Positions 25,448-34,362 are shown, counted from the stretch's first letter. The stretch is DNA of 64,000 nt from Lewinellaceae bacterium (GCA_020636095.1 JACJYN010000010.1:62001-126000), one strand, 5' to 3'. Notes: generated by a model not told the origin, from the letters alone. Numbers and translations are program-made.

Positions 25448-27724
25448 ATGGATAAGATAAACTACCCATTGTTGTATTTTGAATTTCAAGAGGAAGCTGT
25501 TTTGGGTATTCTGGTAGGAACTGAACTGGAAGCAATAGACAGTGACCTTCGAAGTGTCCGAAGCGCCCTCCTGGACCACCTTCAAAAGCAGTACAAAAAA
25601 TACGACGATTATCCGCTGATGGATATTATGAACCCTCGCCTCAGAATGGTAGAGGCTTCCATCCGGCCTGCCTACAGGAACCAAAGCGGTTCCTATCCTC
25701 TTTCCAACACGCAGAAAGTATCCGTTCCTGTTGTTTTTGGCGAAACAGAACAGGGTTATTACGAATGCTACCTGCCGCTATTTGGGGAGAGTTTCTATTA
25801 TTACGACCCCAGGCAGTTTGACGCACTGGTTCAGCACATCGTCGTCACTTTGCTCGACCGGTACACTCCTGAGCAAATCTACCGCTTTCAGATGCTGCCC
25901 CGCCCTAGCCTGGAGATTCTTCCCCTCAAGGTCAATTATGACCGGGATTTATACTGGAGCGGCATCGAATACAAACGGGAATATAAAGTTCTGAACCGCC
26001 TGGCGGAGCAAGCTCCTCAGAAAAAGAACATACGCCGCAACCTGAGCGCCCTCCCGGAAGCAGCCTGGGAACTGGAAGAAAAGGTTACCGAAGCCATCGA
26101 CAAGTTGATCAGCACCCGTTCGAACGTGCTGGCGGTCGGCAGGCCCGGAACCGGAAAAAGCGCCGTGCTGCGCCAGGCGATAAAGAAAATCACCGCCCAT
26201 TCGCGTAAGCAACAACTCGATTATACTTTCTGGCGGATTCTTCCCCAGCGGATCACAGCAAGCTCCAAATACCTCGGAGATTGGGAGGAATTGTGCGAAC
26301 TACTGGTGGAAGAACTGAACACCACCAACGGCATTCTTTGGGTAGAAGATGTCGTCCGGCTACTACAAGCCGGTGGCGAAGGGCCGGAAGACAGCGTGGC
26401 CGCCTTTCTGATGTCTTTCCTGCAACAGGGCAAACTACAGATGATGGGAGAAGCTACGCCCCAGGAGTTGGAGAGCATGCGCCGGCTCCTGCCGGGTTTC
26501 GCCGAGGCTTTTCAGGTAGTGTTCATCGAAGAACTGGATGAAAAAAAGGTAATCGCCGTCCTGGAAAAATTTGCCGCCTATGCGGAAAAAAACCTGCGGA
26601 TGCCCATTACTAAAGAAGCGCTCCAGCTTTCCTACCGCCTGCTCCTGCGCTATTATCCTTATGAAAGTTTTCCCGGAAAGGGGATCAAATTCCTCGCCCA
26701 GTGTGTGAGTGAAGCACAACTGCGCCGGGCCGAAAAGGTGAATAAAAAAGCTGTTTTCGACAACTTCGTCCGCCAAACCGGCCTGCCCGAACTCTTTCTC
26801 CGCGATGACCTGCTGCTGGATATCAAAGAGTTACAGGACTATTTTAACGAACGGATCATCGGTCAGCCGGCAGCGGTCAGCAAGCTGTGCAGCCTGGTCA
26901 AAGTCTATAAGGCGGGCCTGAACAACCCGTACAAACCGATTAACACCCTGCTCTTTGCCGGCCCGACCGGTATCGGGAAAACAGCCAGCGCCAAAGCCCT
27001 GGCCGATTACTTCTTTGGGAAAGGGCAACGGAAATCCCCCCTGGTGCGGATCGACATGAGCGAGTTCCAGTACCCGGGGCAAATCGTCCGGCTCATCGGC
27101 GCCGGGCGGGAGCCCGGGCAATTGGTGAAGGATATCCGCGAACGCCCTTTTTCTGTCCTCCTGCTCGATGAGGTGGAAAAAGCCGACCCTTCTATATTCG
27201 ATGCCCTCCTGGGGCTTCTGGACGAAGGGGTGCTCGTCGATGCTTACGGGCGGGAAACCAACTTTAGAAATACTATCGTGATCATGACCTCCAACCTGGG
27301 AGCTACCGGCAGGAAATCCATCGGTTTCGAGCAGGGGGGAGATGACGAAGCCGTCTATTTATCAGCTATCGCCCGCCACTTCCGCCCGGAATTTGTCAAC
27401 CGCCTCGATGGCGTTGTCGTCTTTGGCAGCCTCAACCAGGAAGATATCCGGGCTATTACCCGAAAAGAACTCAAGGAACTCAAGCAACGGGAAGGCTTTA
27501 CCAAACGCCAGATCGATGTACACTTTTCCGAAAGAGTGGTCGACCGGATTGCCGCTATCGGTTTCGACGTGCGGTACGGCGCGCGCCCCCTGCAACGGGC
27601 CATTGAGCAATCCGTCGTGACGCCCATTGCCAACTGGATGCTGAAGCACCAGCAAGCGGAAAACTGCCGCCTGTGGATTGATTATCAGGATAGCCTAACC
27701 ATTGAGCAAAAAAGCCATCCATGA
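25448..27724 (+). CDS. ClpA/ClpB-like double AAA+ ATPase with unusual N-terminus and degenerate first module
   Basis: A 758-residue protein. The first ~190 residues are unlike the usual Clp N-domain. AAA module 1: Walker A GRPGTGKSAV near 230, but the Walker B position reads ILWVEDVV instead of a DE pair, and the arginine-finger region reads LLPGFAEAF without the expected RR. Module 2 is canonical: GPTGIGKTAS near 504, LLLDEVEKAD near 573, TSNLG, FRPEFVNRLD and GARPLQRAIEQSV. The likely role is a disaggregase/unfoldase-type machine in which module 1 binds but may not hydrolyse ATP. There is no ClpP-binding tripeptide I can identify. The end overlaps the DUF819 start by four bases. Confidence 0.83.
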   Translation: MDKINYPLLYFEFQEEAVLGILVGTELEAIDSDLRSVRSALLDHLQKQYKKYDDYPLMDIMNPRLRMVEASIRPAYRNQSGSYPLSNTQKVSVPVVFGETEQGYYECYLPLFGESFYYYDPRQFDALVQHIVVTLLDRYTPEQIYRFQMLPRPSLEILPLKVNYDRDLYWSGIEYKREYKVLNRLAEQAPQKKNIRRNLSALPEAAWELEEKVTEAIDKLISTRSNVLAVGRPGTGKSAVLRQAIKKITAHSRKQQLDYTFWRILPQRITASSKYLGDWEELCELLVEELNTTNGILWVEDVVRLLQAGGEGPEDSVAAFLMSFLQQGKLQMMGEATPQELESMRRLLPGFAEAFQVVFIEELDEKKVIAVLEKFAAYAEKNLRMPITKEALQLSYRLLLRYYPYESFPGKGIKFLAQCVSEAQLRRAEKVNKKAVFDNFVRQTGLPELFLRDDLLLDIKELQDYFNERIIGQPAAVSKLCSLVKVYKAGLNNPYKPINTLLFAGPTGIGKTASAKALADYFFGKGQRKSPLVRIDMSEFQYPGQIVRLIGAGREPGQLVKDIRERPFSVLLLDEVEKADPSIFDALLGLLDEGVLVDAYGRETNFRNTIVIMTSNLGATGRKSIGFEQGGDDEAVYLSAIARHFRPEFVNRLDGVVVFGSLNQEDIRAITRKELKELKQREGFTKRQIDVHFSERVVDRIAAIGFDVRYGARPLQRAIEQSVVTPIANWMLKHQQAENCRLWIDYQDSLTIEQKSHP

Positions 27725-28866
27725 TGCCTTGGGCCCTGCTTCAATTGACGCTCATTACCTTTTTCCCTTTCGTGAGCCGACGACTGCACAGCCAAAAACG
27801 CTTGCCTCCCTGGCTGAGCCCGGTCGTTTTGTGTTATGCCCTGGGCATTATCCTGAGCAACTTCCGCTTTTTTCCCCTCGACAATAAGCTTTCAACTGCG
27901 ATTACTGAGATCACCATTATACTGGCCATCCCTTTGCTGCTCTACGGCACCCGGCTAAATGAATGGTTTGGCCACGCCCGAAGCACCCTTATCAGTTTCT
28001 GCCTTTGTGTAGCGGCGGGCCTGGCCTCCACCACCGTTGCTGCCTTTGTTTACGCATCAAGGCTTGATAGTACCTGGCGCTTGTCTGGCATGCTGGTGGG
28101 TATTTACACCGGTGGCACCCCCAATATGCAGGCCATCGGGCTGGCCCTGGGCGCCAGCCAGGAATCGATCATCCTGCTGAATGCGGCCGACGTTCTGATC
28201 GGTGGCATCTACCTGCTCTTTCTCACCTCCTTTGCACCAAAGGTGTACCGTCTTTTCCTGGCTCCTTTCAAAGGAGAAGGGCCGGAAGAAAGCAACCTGG
28301 ATGTACTTGCTGAAGACAATGCCCGAATCAACTACCGGGATAGCCTGAAGGCCATCGTACTCACCCTGGCCATCATCGGCATCACCCTGGGCATCTGCCG
28401 GCTGGCCTTTGGCAACCTGGAAAATATCGCTTTCATCATGCTGCTGCTCACCACCCTGAGCATCGGCGCTTCTTTCGCCGGCCGGGTCCGCCGTTGGGAA
28501 AACACTTTCGAAACCGGAGAGTACTTCCTATTGATGTTTTGCGTGGCGCTCGGCATGCTCGCCGATTTTTCTGAAATACTGGCGCAGGGGCCGGATGTGA
28601 TCACCTTTTCTATTTTTGCTTTTTTGGGTACCGTTTTGCTGCATCTTCTGGGCGCCGCCCTGTTCCGCATCGACCGCGACACCGTGTTGTTCACTTCTGT
28701 CGCCGCTCTTTACGGCCCGGCATTTATCGGCCAGATCGCCAGTATTACCGGCAACCGGCAACTCATTTTTTCCGGTATCGCAGTGGGCCTGCTGGGCTAC
28801 GCTATCGGCAACTATTTGGGTATTGGGCTGGCGTATGGGCTGAGGGCTTTGCTGGGGGCGGGGTAG
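27721..28866 (+). CDS. DUF819 family membrane protein (YjcL-like)
   Basis: A 381-residue polytopic protein with about ten helices. Conserved features of DUF819: LYGTRLNEW after helix 3, GIYTGGTPNMQAIGLALGAS (about 127-146) and a second inverted-topology half with FCVALGMLADFSEI and GPAFIGQIASITGN. The fold is likely an inverted-repeat transporter; the substrate is unknown. Its start overlaps the ClpB-like stop (ATGA), an unusual pairing suggesting coupled expression. Confidence 0.85.
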   Translation: MMPWALLQLTLITFFPFVSRRLHSQKRLPPWLSPVVLCYALGIILSNFRFFPLDNKLSTAITEITIILAIPLLLYGTRLNEWFGHARSTLISFCLCVAAGLASTTVAAFVYASRLDSTWRLSGMLVGIYTGGTPNMQAIGLALGASQESIILLNAADVLIGGIYLLFLTSFAPKVYRLFLAPFKGEGPEESNLDVLAEDNARINYRDSLKAIVLTLAIIGITLGICRLAFGNLENIAFIMLLLTTLSIGASFAGRVRRWENTFETGEYFLLMFCVALGMLADFSEILAQGPDVITFSIFAFLGTVLLHLLGAALFRIDRDTVLFTSVAALYGPAFIGQIASITGNRQLIFSGIAVGLLGYAIGNYLGIGLAYGLRALLGAG

Positions 28867-28924
28867 GGACTGTTGGGTGGTTACAGGGCTATATTGTTAT
28901 AGGTTCTTCTGAAAAACACTTCTT

Positions 28925-29164
28925 GATTTTCAGTAATTTGCGAAACAGCGAACACCGAATTCCGAACACTCCCGGAACTTGCGAACGGCGAAACAGCGAA
29001 CACCGAATTCCGAACACTCCCGGAACTTGCGAACAGCGAAACAGCGAACACCGAATTCCGAACACTCCCGGAACTTGCGAACGGCGAAACAGCGAACACC
29101 AAATTCCGAACACTCCCGGAACTTGCGAACGGCGAAACAGCGAACACCGAATTCCGAACACTCC
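28925..29164. repeat. 48-bp tandem repeat, four full copies plus one partial
   Basis: Units start at 28973, 29021, 29069 and 29117 and end at 29164; a diverged copy occupies 28925-28972. A unit runs CGGAACTTGCGAACGGCGAA ... CCGAACACTCC with only one to three changes per copy. Because 48 is divisible by three, several frames stay open, but none looks like a gene. Related single copies occur at 19276-19318, ~19850 and 23445-23515. Confidence 0.9.
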
Positions 29165-29194
29165 CCAAACCATTCGACAATATAACCATCCCCC

Positions 29195-30355
29195 CTAATC
29201 CTCCCGCACCATCGCCGTGCCATCTACCGGCCGTACGAAGTAATACTCCGAATGGATGCCGAACTGCCGGAAATAAGCTTTAGTAACCTCCCTGAGAAAT
29301 TTTTCTTTGGCATCTATACTGACCAGGCTGAGGGTACAGCCGCCGAAGCCACCGCCCATCAGTCGGGCGCCCAGTACCCCGTCAAATTTCCGGGCGAAGG
29401 CCACCAGGAAGTCCAACTCCGGGCAACTGACCTCGTATTCGTCGCGCAGGCCATCGTGGGTAGCGTACAGGAGCTCACCCAGGCGCGGCATATCCCCATT
29501 TTTCAGACATTTGATTGCTTCCTGCAGCCGGCCGTTCTCCTGGATGACGTAGGCGCAGCGTTTGTAAATAACTTCCGGAAACTCCGCACGGTGAGCCGCC
29601 AGCATCTCCATGGTAGCATCGCGCAGGCTTACCACCTCCGGATAAAACTGCTGTAAAATAGCCACCCCTTCCCCACATTCCCTTACCCGGACGGGATATT
29701 CTGAAGAAGCCAGCTCGTGATGCACCTTGGTATTGATGAGCACCAGTTCGTAATCTCCCAACTCCAGGGGAATGTATTCGTACTCCAGAGAACGGCAATC
29801 CAGCTTGATCGCCTGGCCGCCACGCCCCAACAGGCTGGCGAACTGGTCCATGATTCCACAAGGGATGCCGACAAACTGATGGGAGGACCGTTGCGCCAGC
29901 TGAGCCAGCTCCACCAGGCCGATTTCCATCTGAAACAGGGTATTCAGCCCGGCCGCAAAGCCACACTCCAGGGCTGCGGAGGAACTCAAACCGGAACCAA
30001 TAGGCAGGTTGCCGCCGAAAACGCAGTCGACCCCTTCCAGCAGCACACCCCGGTTTTGCAATTGTTGCATGATACCCATCAGGTAATTGGCCCATAGCTT
30101 TTCACCGGGTTCAATCTTCTTGATATTGAAGCTGTGGCTTTGCCTGATATCGGCGGCGTACAGGTGGCAATCCTCTGTTCCATTCTCTCCGATGGCGAAA
30201 TAGATGTATTTATCTACGGCGGCGGGCAAAACGAAACCGTCGTTGTAGTCTGTATGTTCCCCGATAATATTGATACGCCCGCAGGCCCGAACCAGGAGTG
30301 GTTGGGTATCGAAGCGTTCTTCGTATAAGTCAACAATGTCTGAAAGGCTATGCAT
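29195..30355 (-). CDS. galK: Galactokinase
   Basis: The start at 30355 (MHSLSDIVDLYEERF) gives 386 residues, the usual length. GHMP-kinase motifs: the galactokinase signature GRINIIGEHTDYNDGFVLPAA (about 23-43, shown here in part), the ATP-binding loop LPIGSGLSSSAALE (about 115-128) and LMGGGFGGCTLSLV near the C-terminus. It phosphorylates galactose to galactose-1-phosphate, the first Leloir step. No galT, galE or transporter gene is adjacent. An upstream in-frame extension to 30439 lacks family similarity. Confidence 0.95.
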   Translation of the reverse strand: MHSLSDIVDLYEERFDTQPLLVRACGRINIIGEHTDYNDGFVLPAAVDKYIYFAIGENGTEDCHLYAADIRQSHSFNIKKIEPGEKLWANYLMGIMQQLQNRGVLLEGVDCVFGGNLPIGSGLSSSAALECGFAAGLNTLFQMEIGLVELAQLAQRSSHQFVGIPCGIMDQFASLLGRGGQAIKLDCRSLEYEYIPLELGDYELVLINTKVHHELASSEYPVRVRECGEGVAILQQFYPEVVSLRDATMEMLAAHRAEFPEVIYKRCAYVIQENGRLQEAIKCLKNGDMPRLGELLYATHDGLRDEYEVSCPELDFLVAFARKFDGVLGARLMGGGFGGCTLSLVSIDAKEKFLREVTKAYFRQFGIHSEYYFVRPVDGTAMVRED

Positions 30356-30664
30356 GCCGGATTTTTTGGCCAAGATAATAGACTTTGAGCGTTTATTCGA
30401 AATTATTACCCCATAGCTAAAAGCCTCCCGCCCTTTCATTTAACTCGATGCGAAAAAAATGACCATATGATTTAACCGTTTGAAAAAACGGCCTTGGTTC
30501 TGGTTTTTTGGGCGTAGATTTCTTGGACGAGTATTTTGGACTCTTTCGGTTGACCGATTGGTTTCTTGCCATGAATGGGCTTTGGTTCGATTAAATGGCG
30601 GGTTGGATGGAATGCAGTTGAATATCGGAAATCATTGGCCGTCCAACTATGGACAGGCAAACTA
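30356..30664. other. Intergenic, no gene seen
   Basis: About 300 bases upstream of galK and downstream of the small membrane protein gene. No convincing coding frame or repeat; the open frames here have unlikely composition. Confidence 0.4.
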
Positions 30665-31042
30665 TCAACTAGTCCGCCTCCTGAAATGGCTCAAAATAAA
30701 TAGTCCGCCAACCACCAGGAAAGGGATAGTAATCATTAGTATTATCAACAGGCTCATCCCGATAGAGTTATTCATCCGGTAGTTGTGCATAAAGACCAAA
30801 GGACTCGTCACCAAACCGATCAACGCGAAGATGATCCCACCGGCCAATTCCCTTTTCCAGGCTAATAATAGTACGGCCAGCAATAGGAAAGACGGTATTA
30901 AATGAACGAAAAAATGGGCAAGCTGCTGGGCTATTGGCTCGCCTGGCTGAAACGCATCTAATGCAAATAAACTCACAAACAATGTAGCCAGTATTGCCAA
31001 CACGCGCGGTGACCAATACAATACTTTATTCGACTTTTTCAT
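30665..31042 (-). CDS. Small four-helix membrane protein
   Basis: A 125-residue protein with four predicted membrane helices (VLAILATLFVSLFALDAF, LIPSFLLLAVLLLAW, GGIIFALIGLVTSPLVF, MSLLIILMITIPFLVVGGLF) and basic ends (MKKSNK, SHFRRRTS). It resembles small conserved DUF-type integral membrane proteins of Bacteroidota, but I cannot assign a function. Single gene. Confidence 0.72.
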   Translation of the reverse strand: MKKSNKVLYWSPRVLAILATLFVSLFALDAFQPGEPIAQQLAHFFVHLIPSFLLLAVLLLAWKRELAGGIIFALIGLVTSPLVFMHNYRMNNSIGMSLLIILMITIPFLVVGGLFILSHFRRRTS

Positions 31043-31357
31043 AATTGAGTTTGTAGTATATTCTCAGTTTTTTGATTCAATGTCAATGATTAAGGTCACT
31101 TTGGAATGATGATACAGCGAGAGGAAGGGGGTTACAGGGAAGTTTTTGCAACGGCAGCTGCCGCAGTTATCATTTGGCCCACACGATAAAGCCCCAACTT
31201 GCCTGATGCTAGATGAATATTGCTTTTGTATGGCGTAAAGGGTTGCGTTTTGGCATAACTGCCCGGAATGGTTGAATCAGTCAAACAGGATTAAAGAGTT
31301 TCTCCAAAATAGAACCAAACAGCCAGAAAAATCCTTAACTTAATAGCGTTTATGTAA

Positions 31358-31518
31358 GAGCGTGTTGGGGATTTACCCTTTGGCCTGCAAATGTGCATCT
31401 TTTGAACCTCATTTCGCCATTTTTTCGCCACGTAGCGATGCTATGCGGCTCAAAAATGGCTTCCTGAGAACCAAAATCTGCTCATTTTCGACATCAAAAG
31501 TAAATCCCCAACACGCTC
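31358..31518. mobile_element. 161-bp IS5-like MITE, copy 1
   Basis: Perfect 20-bp-class terminal inverted repeats (GAGCGTGTTGGGGATTTAC / GTAAATCCCCAACACGCTC) flanked by a TAA duplication (31355-31357, 31519-31521). The inside matches, in opposite orientation, the MITE at 35568-35729 (shared ...TTTTGAACCTCATTTCG... and ...CCTGAGAACC(C)AAAATC...). A TNA duplication and GAGC-starting ends resemble the IS1031 group of the IS5 family; family membership is inference. It lies directly before the UPF0175 start. Upstream, 31180-31198 carries GCCCCAACTTGCCTGATG, repeated at about 34530. Confidence 0.85.
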
Positions 31519-31535
31519 TAACAAACATCCTCAAG

Positions 31536-31880
31536 ATGAGCACAGCACAATTAAAAGAAGCGCTGCATCAGCATATCGAGGAGGCGGATGAAAGCCTGCT
31601 AAAGGCTTTGTATGCCTTTATGCAAGCCTATTCCATTGAGGGAGAAGGCCTGGTGATCCCCCAAAAGATATTGGATGCCATCAAACTTCCCCCGGAGGAA
31701 TTGAAGGTTGAAATTGCCGTATATCTCTACGATAAGGAAAAACTATCTATGGGGCAGGCGAAAAGGCTGGCCGGCCTGGATCAACTGGCTTTCCAGAAAG
31801 AGCTGGCTAAGCGGGATGTGTATATCCATTTCTCGATGGAAGAACTGGAGGACGATCTTGAAACGCTACGCAACCTATGA
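31536..31880 (+). CDS. UPF0175 family antitoxin-like protein
   Basis: Start at 31536 (MSTAQLKEALHQHIEEADES); the frame is open further upstream only because the MITE happens to read through. 114 residues: an N-terminal helical segment like those of addiction-module proteins, then the UPF0175 core (LPPEELKVEIAVYLYDKEKL, SMGQAKRLAGLDQLAFQKEL, YIHF). The core is a predicted DNA-binding helix-turn-helix/ribbon type found with DUF3368 PIN toxins. The stop overlaps the toxin start by four bases (ATGA). Confidence 0.87.
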   Translation: MSTAQLKEALHQHIEEADESLLKALYAFMQAYSIEGEGLVIPQKILDAIKLPPEELKVEIAVYLYDKEKLSMGQAKRLAGLDQLAFQKELAKRDVYIHFSMEELEDDLETLRNL

Positions 31881-32356
31881 TCGTCATCAGCGATACTGGC
31901 CCGGTTACTAACCTTTTGCAGATAGAAAAGCTGTATTTGTTAAAAGAACTTTTTCAGAGGATCATCATTCCCATCGGTGTTTTTGCGGAGTTGTCTCATA
32001 TTCCGGAGCAAAGGTTAGCTCTGGAAGCACTCGATTGGGTTGAAGTAAAGGAAGCACCACAAGGCGAATTGTTCAACAAATTATTAGAAACGCTGGATCG
32101 AGGTGAAGCGGAGGCAATCGCCCTGGCGGTAGACTCGAAAGCTGAATTGCTGCTTATTGATGAGCGCAAAGGTAGAGGCGTAGCTGACGATCTGGGCATT
32201 CGAAAAACCGGTACATTGGGCATCCTGATCAGAGCAAAAGAAAAAGGCCTATTGTCCAAGGTAAAGCCGGAAATGGATAAATTGATAAAGGAAACGCGTT
32301 TCCGGATACATGCCGAGCTATATAAGGGGATCTTGAAATTGGTGAATGAAAAATAG
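31877..32356 (+). CDS. DUF3368 PIN-like toxin
   Basis: A 159-residue PIN-fold protein: ISDTGPVTNLLQI (first Asp, residue 5), FAELSHIPEQ (conserved Glu), DRGEAEAIALA and LLLIDERKGRGVA (later acidic residues). These are the four acidic positions of a metal-dependent RNase, though toxicity of DUF3368 proteins is mostly inferred. Overlap with UPF0175 marks a two-gene toxin-antitoxin module. A frameshifted relative lies at 34855. Confidence 0.87.
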   Translation: MIVISDTGPVTNLLQIEKLYLLKELFQRIIIPIGVFAELSHIPEQRLALEALDWVEVKEAPQGELFNKLLETLDRGEAEAIALAVDSKAELLLIDERKGRGVADDLGIRKTGTLGILIRAKEKGLLSKVKPEMDKLIKETRFRIHAELYKGILKLVNEK

Positions 32357-32706
32357 CCGATAGTAGATAGCCAGCAAATTGAACTGCCCCATCCCCTGCC
32401 CGTTTGTGAAGCCTCTGATGAGGTCCATTAAAACGTTGTTGTCTGGTTTTTTGAACTCTTAATCAAAGTCCAAAAATTCGAACCATTTTTTGGAAAGCCT
32501 CGAATCCCGTCAATTTTCAGTACAACAATCCCATGCCTTTTGATGAACTCCAAAAATTGGGCCTAACAGGTGCCCGGCAGCCCATTTTAACGGCGGTTAT
32601 TTTGTCCTGTGCAATTCAAAAAATGATGCACAGCACAAGGGCCTGGAACTTAGCCAAAGGAAGAAATGTTGAAATAAAGTTCGTATTTTTATGAAAAACT
32701 AGAACA
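32357..32706. other. Intergenic with a degenerate repeat
   Basis: 32529-32610 (GTACAACAATCCCATGCCTT ... CCCATTTTAACGGC) is a diverged direct copy of 36063-36150. No gene seen. Confidence 0.45.
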
Positions 32707-32871
32707 ATGACAGTAGTACTAAAGCGAGCAAGTGATAAAGCAAGCATAGATAAGCTTTTGGATGCGTTGCCAAAGAAAAGTAAGTTTAATGCACAGAGGT
32801 ACTGTGGTGTACTGAATTTGCATTTGTTGCCTTTGGCCATCCAAAAAGTGATGAGAGATGAGTGGGAATAG
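32707..32871 (+). CDS. Small VapB-like antitoxin (54 aa)
   Basis: Too short for simple ORF cut-offs: ATG at 32707, stop TAG at 32869-32871. The product (MTVVLKRASDKASIDKLLDA..., ending QKVMRDEWE) has the look of small Bacteroidota antitoxins placed before PIN toxins: a beta strand then a helix and a charged tail KFNAQRYCGVLNL..DPLAIQK-like. The stop overlaps the PIN gene start by 14 bases, the expected coupled arrangement. Confidence 0.8.
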   Translation: MTVVLKRASDKASIDKLLDALPKKSKFNAQRYCGVLNLHLLPLAIQKVMRDEWE

Positions 32872-33229
32872 CTTACTGATTGATACTAACATAGCATTGT
32901 ACCTATTGAACGGCGACACTACTATTGCTGAGCTTTTGAATGGACGAGATGTTCATGTATCGTTCATCACGGAATTGGAATTACTTGGTTTTCAGGATAT
33001 AAAAGAGGAGGATCGTTCGATCATAGAAGACCTTTTGAATAACTGCATTATAGTTGACCTCAATCAGGCAATTAAGAGAATTACCATCGACTTGAAACAA
33101 AAGTATAAACTAAAGCTTCCGGATGCCATTATAGCTGCCACTTCGATATACATGAACCTTCCCTTGATCTCAGCGGATAAAGATTTTGAACGAATTTCTG
33201 ACCTACAGTTTATCCGCTATGAAATTTAA
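32858..33229 (+). CDS. PIN-domain toxin, VapC-like
   Basis: A 123-residue PIN RNase with the acidic set: SLLIDTNIALYLLNG (Asp9), ISFITELELLGF-like HVSFITELELL (Glu), KLPDAIIAATSI (Asp) and LPLISADKDFERI (Asp). VapC toxins cleave tRNA or rRNA. It overlaps the 54-residue antitoxin by 14 bases. This is a third toxin-antitoxin module in the island, not related to the DUF3368 pairs. Confidence 0.88.
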   Translation: MSGNSLLIDTNIALYLLNGDTTIAELLNGRDVHVSFITELELLGFQDIKEEDRSIIEDLLNNCIIVDLNQAIKRITIDLKQKYKLKLPDAIIAATSIYMNLPLISADKDFERISDLQFIRYEI

Positions 33230-33710
33230 ACTGGCCAGAAAATCACCTGCGAATGTGCAATGTTTTGGTTTAAAGTAAAACCAAAATATACCTCTATGCA
33301 ACGTTTTAATGCTTCCTGTCAAATTTGACGCAGTACTACTATGCTTTCGCCTTCTGATGAGGGAGGAGTATAACATTTCCAGCCTATTAACGGCAAAAAA
33401 ACGTCTCTACAAATTATCTGGACTTCTGAGCAAAATGCAAAAAATAGAACGTTTTTTTGGAATAGCCTTATAGCTCCCAGCTTCCACACAATCACCTTAT
33501 CTTCATACAGGATTAGTAGAGTCTGGCAAATCGTCAATTATTTGGATATGGGCGCAGGCACCCAGCCAGCCATTAGCCTGTACAGTTTCCTTGTGGGCTT
33601 ATTCAGACAAACTATTGTTTCCTTTCCTCAGCTCTGTTTATCAATTTTTTTTAACTTGTCGAAGAAAATCAAATTCAAAGATCCTGAAAACCCCAAAACA
33701 AATCCCGGGT
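33230..33710. other. Intergenic, no intact gene seen
   Basis: An AT-rich 480-base stretch between the PIN toxin and the DUF6932 remnant. The open frames have no recognisable domains. Confidence 0.4.
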
Positions 33711-34146
33711 ATGTTAACGTTCGACGAAGATGGCTACCTTACTCCTGATGAGCCTATTGAGGTTGACTTTGAAACTTTCATCCGTGAGTTTGTGATAAAT
33801 GAACATAGAGCAGATATCTTCACCGAATATAGGCAAATGTTGACGAATCTCTCCTCTCTTTCGCCAGGTGCGTTTTATCAGTGGATAAATGGGAGTTTTG
33901 TTACCCGGAAGGCACGGTAAAGATATCGATGTTGTAACTTTTTGAGCCAACAAATATACGATGAGTTTGAACCTCTTTTTCGCGAACTTCGTTTAAAATA
34001 TCCTAAAGTGGATGCGTATTTCGTTAAGGTTTATCCAGAAAGTACCCCAGGGGTTCATCACAGCATTTGACCAGATAGAGTGGCGGCACCTTTTTTCAAC
34101 AGACCGCCGCAGGCGCAGGAAAGGATTTATTCATATTAACTTCTGA
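33711..34146 (+). pseudogene. DUF6932-family nucleotidyltransferase-like gene, frameshifted
   Basis: Begins MLTFDEDGYLTPDEPIEVD and continues to FYQWINGSFVTRKAR. After about 33913 the other frames continue the protein: GKDIDVVTF (the D-x-D after the GSF motif, i.e. an NTase-fold signature), then QQIYDEFEPLFRELRLKYPK from about 33958, and FDQIEWRHLFSTD...GFIHINF ending at TGA 34144-34146. At least three frame changes are needed. Only three bases separate its stop from the next gene. DUF6932 members are uncharacterised; the NTase fold is inference from the GSF...DxD pattern. Confidence 0.65.
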
Positions 34147-34149
34147 ATT

Positions 34150-34362
34150 ATGGAGATCAAGGATACCAAACTTATTGAGATCTTCCATACACTGGAAAAG
34201 ATCGAAAAAATGAACAGAGCGATTCTGTTTCATAAATCCATTGAAGGAGAAACGGATGAACTCGCTATTGAACAATACACTCGCGTTAAAGCAAAATTGA
34301 CGGAACAACTGTTACATCTATTGGATGAAATGGACCTTCACCTCAAAGTGGCGGCAGCCTGA
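34150..34362 (+). CDS. Small helical partner of the DUF6932 gene, unknown function
   Basis: A 70-residue helical protein (MEIKDTKLIEIFHTLEKIEK ... LLHLLDEMDLHLKVAAA). It begins three bases after the frameshifted DUF6932 gene, so the two formed one operon. I recognise no family. Its intactness beside a broken neighbour could mean the neighbour's frameshifts are sequence errors, or that this protein is an antitoxin-like partner that is kept. Confidence 0.55.
   Translation: MEIKDTKLIEIFHTLEKIEKMNRAILFHKSIEGETDELAIEQYTRVKAKLTEQLLHLLDEMDLHLKVAAA

Noticed and set aside
28925..29164. 48-bp repeat considered as a CRISPR array
   Set aside because: Copies are contiguous with no unique spacers, and cas1 is 34 kb away.
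28889..29198. Open frames across the 48-bp tandem repeat
   Set aside because: Five frames stay open because the unit is divisible by three; the peptides are simple repeats and no start or neighbour fits.
30480..30782. 100-codon plus-strand frame near the small membrane protein
   Set aside because: Overlaps the better supported minus-strand membrane gene and has unlikely composition.
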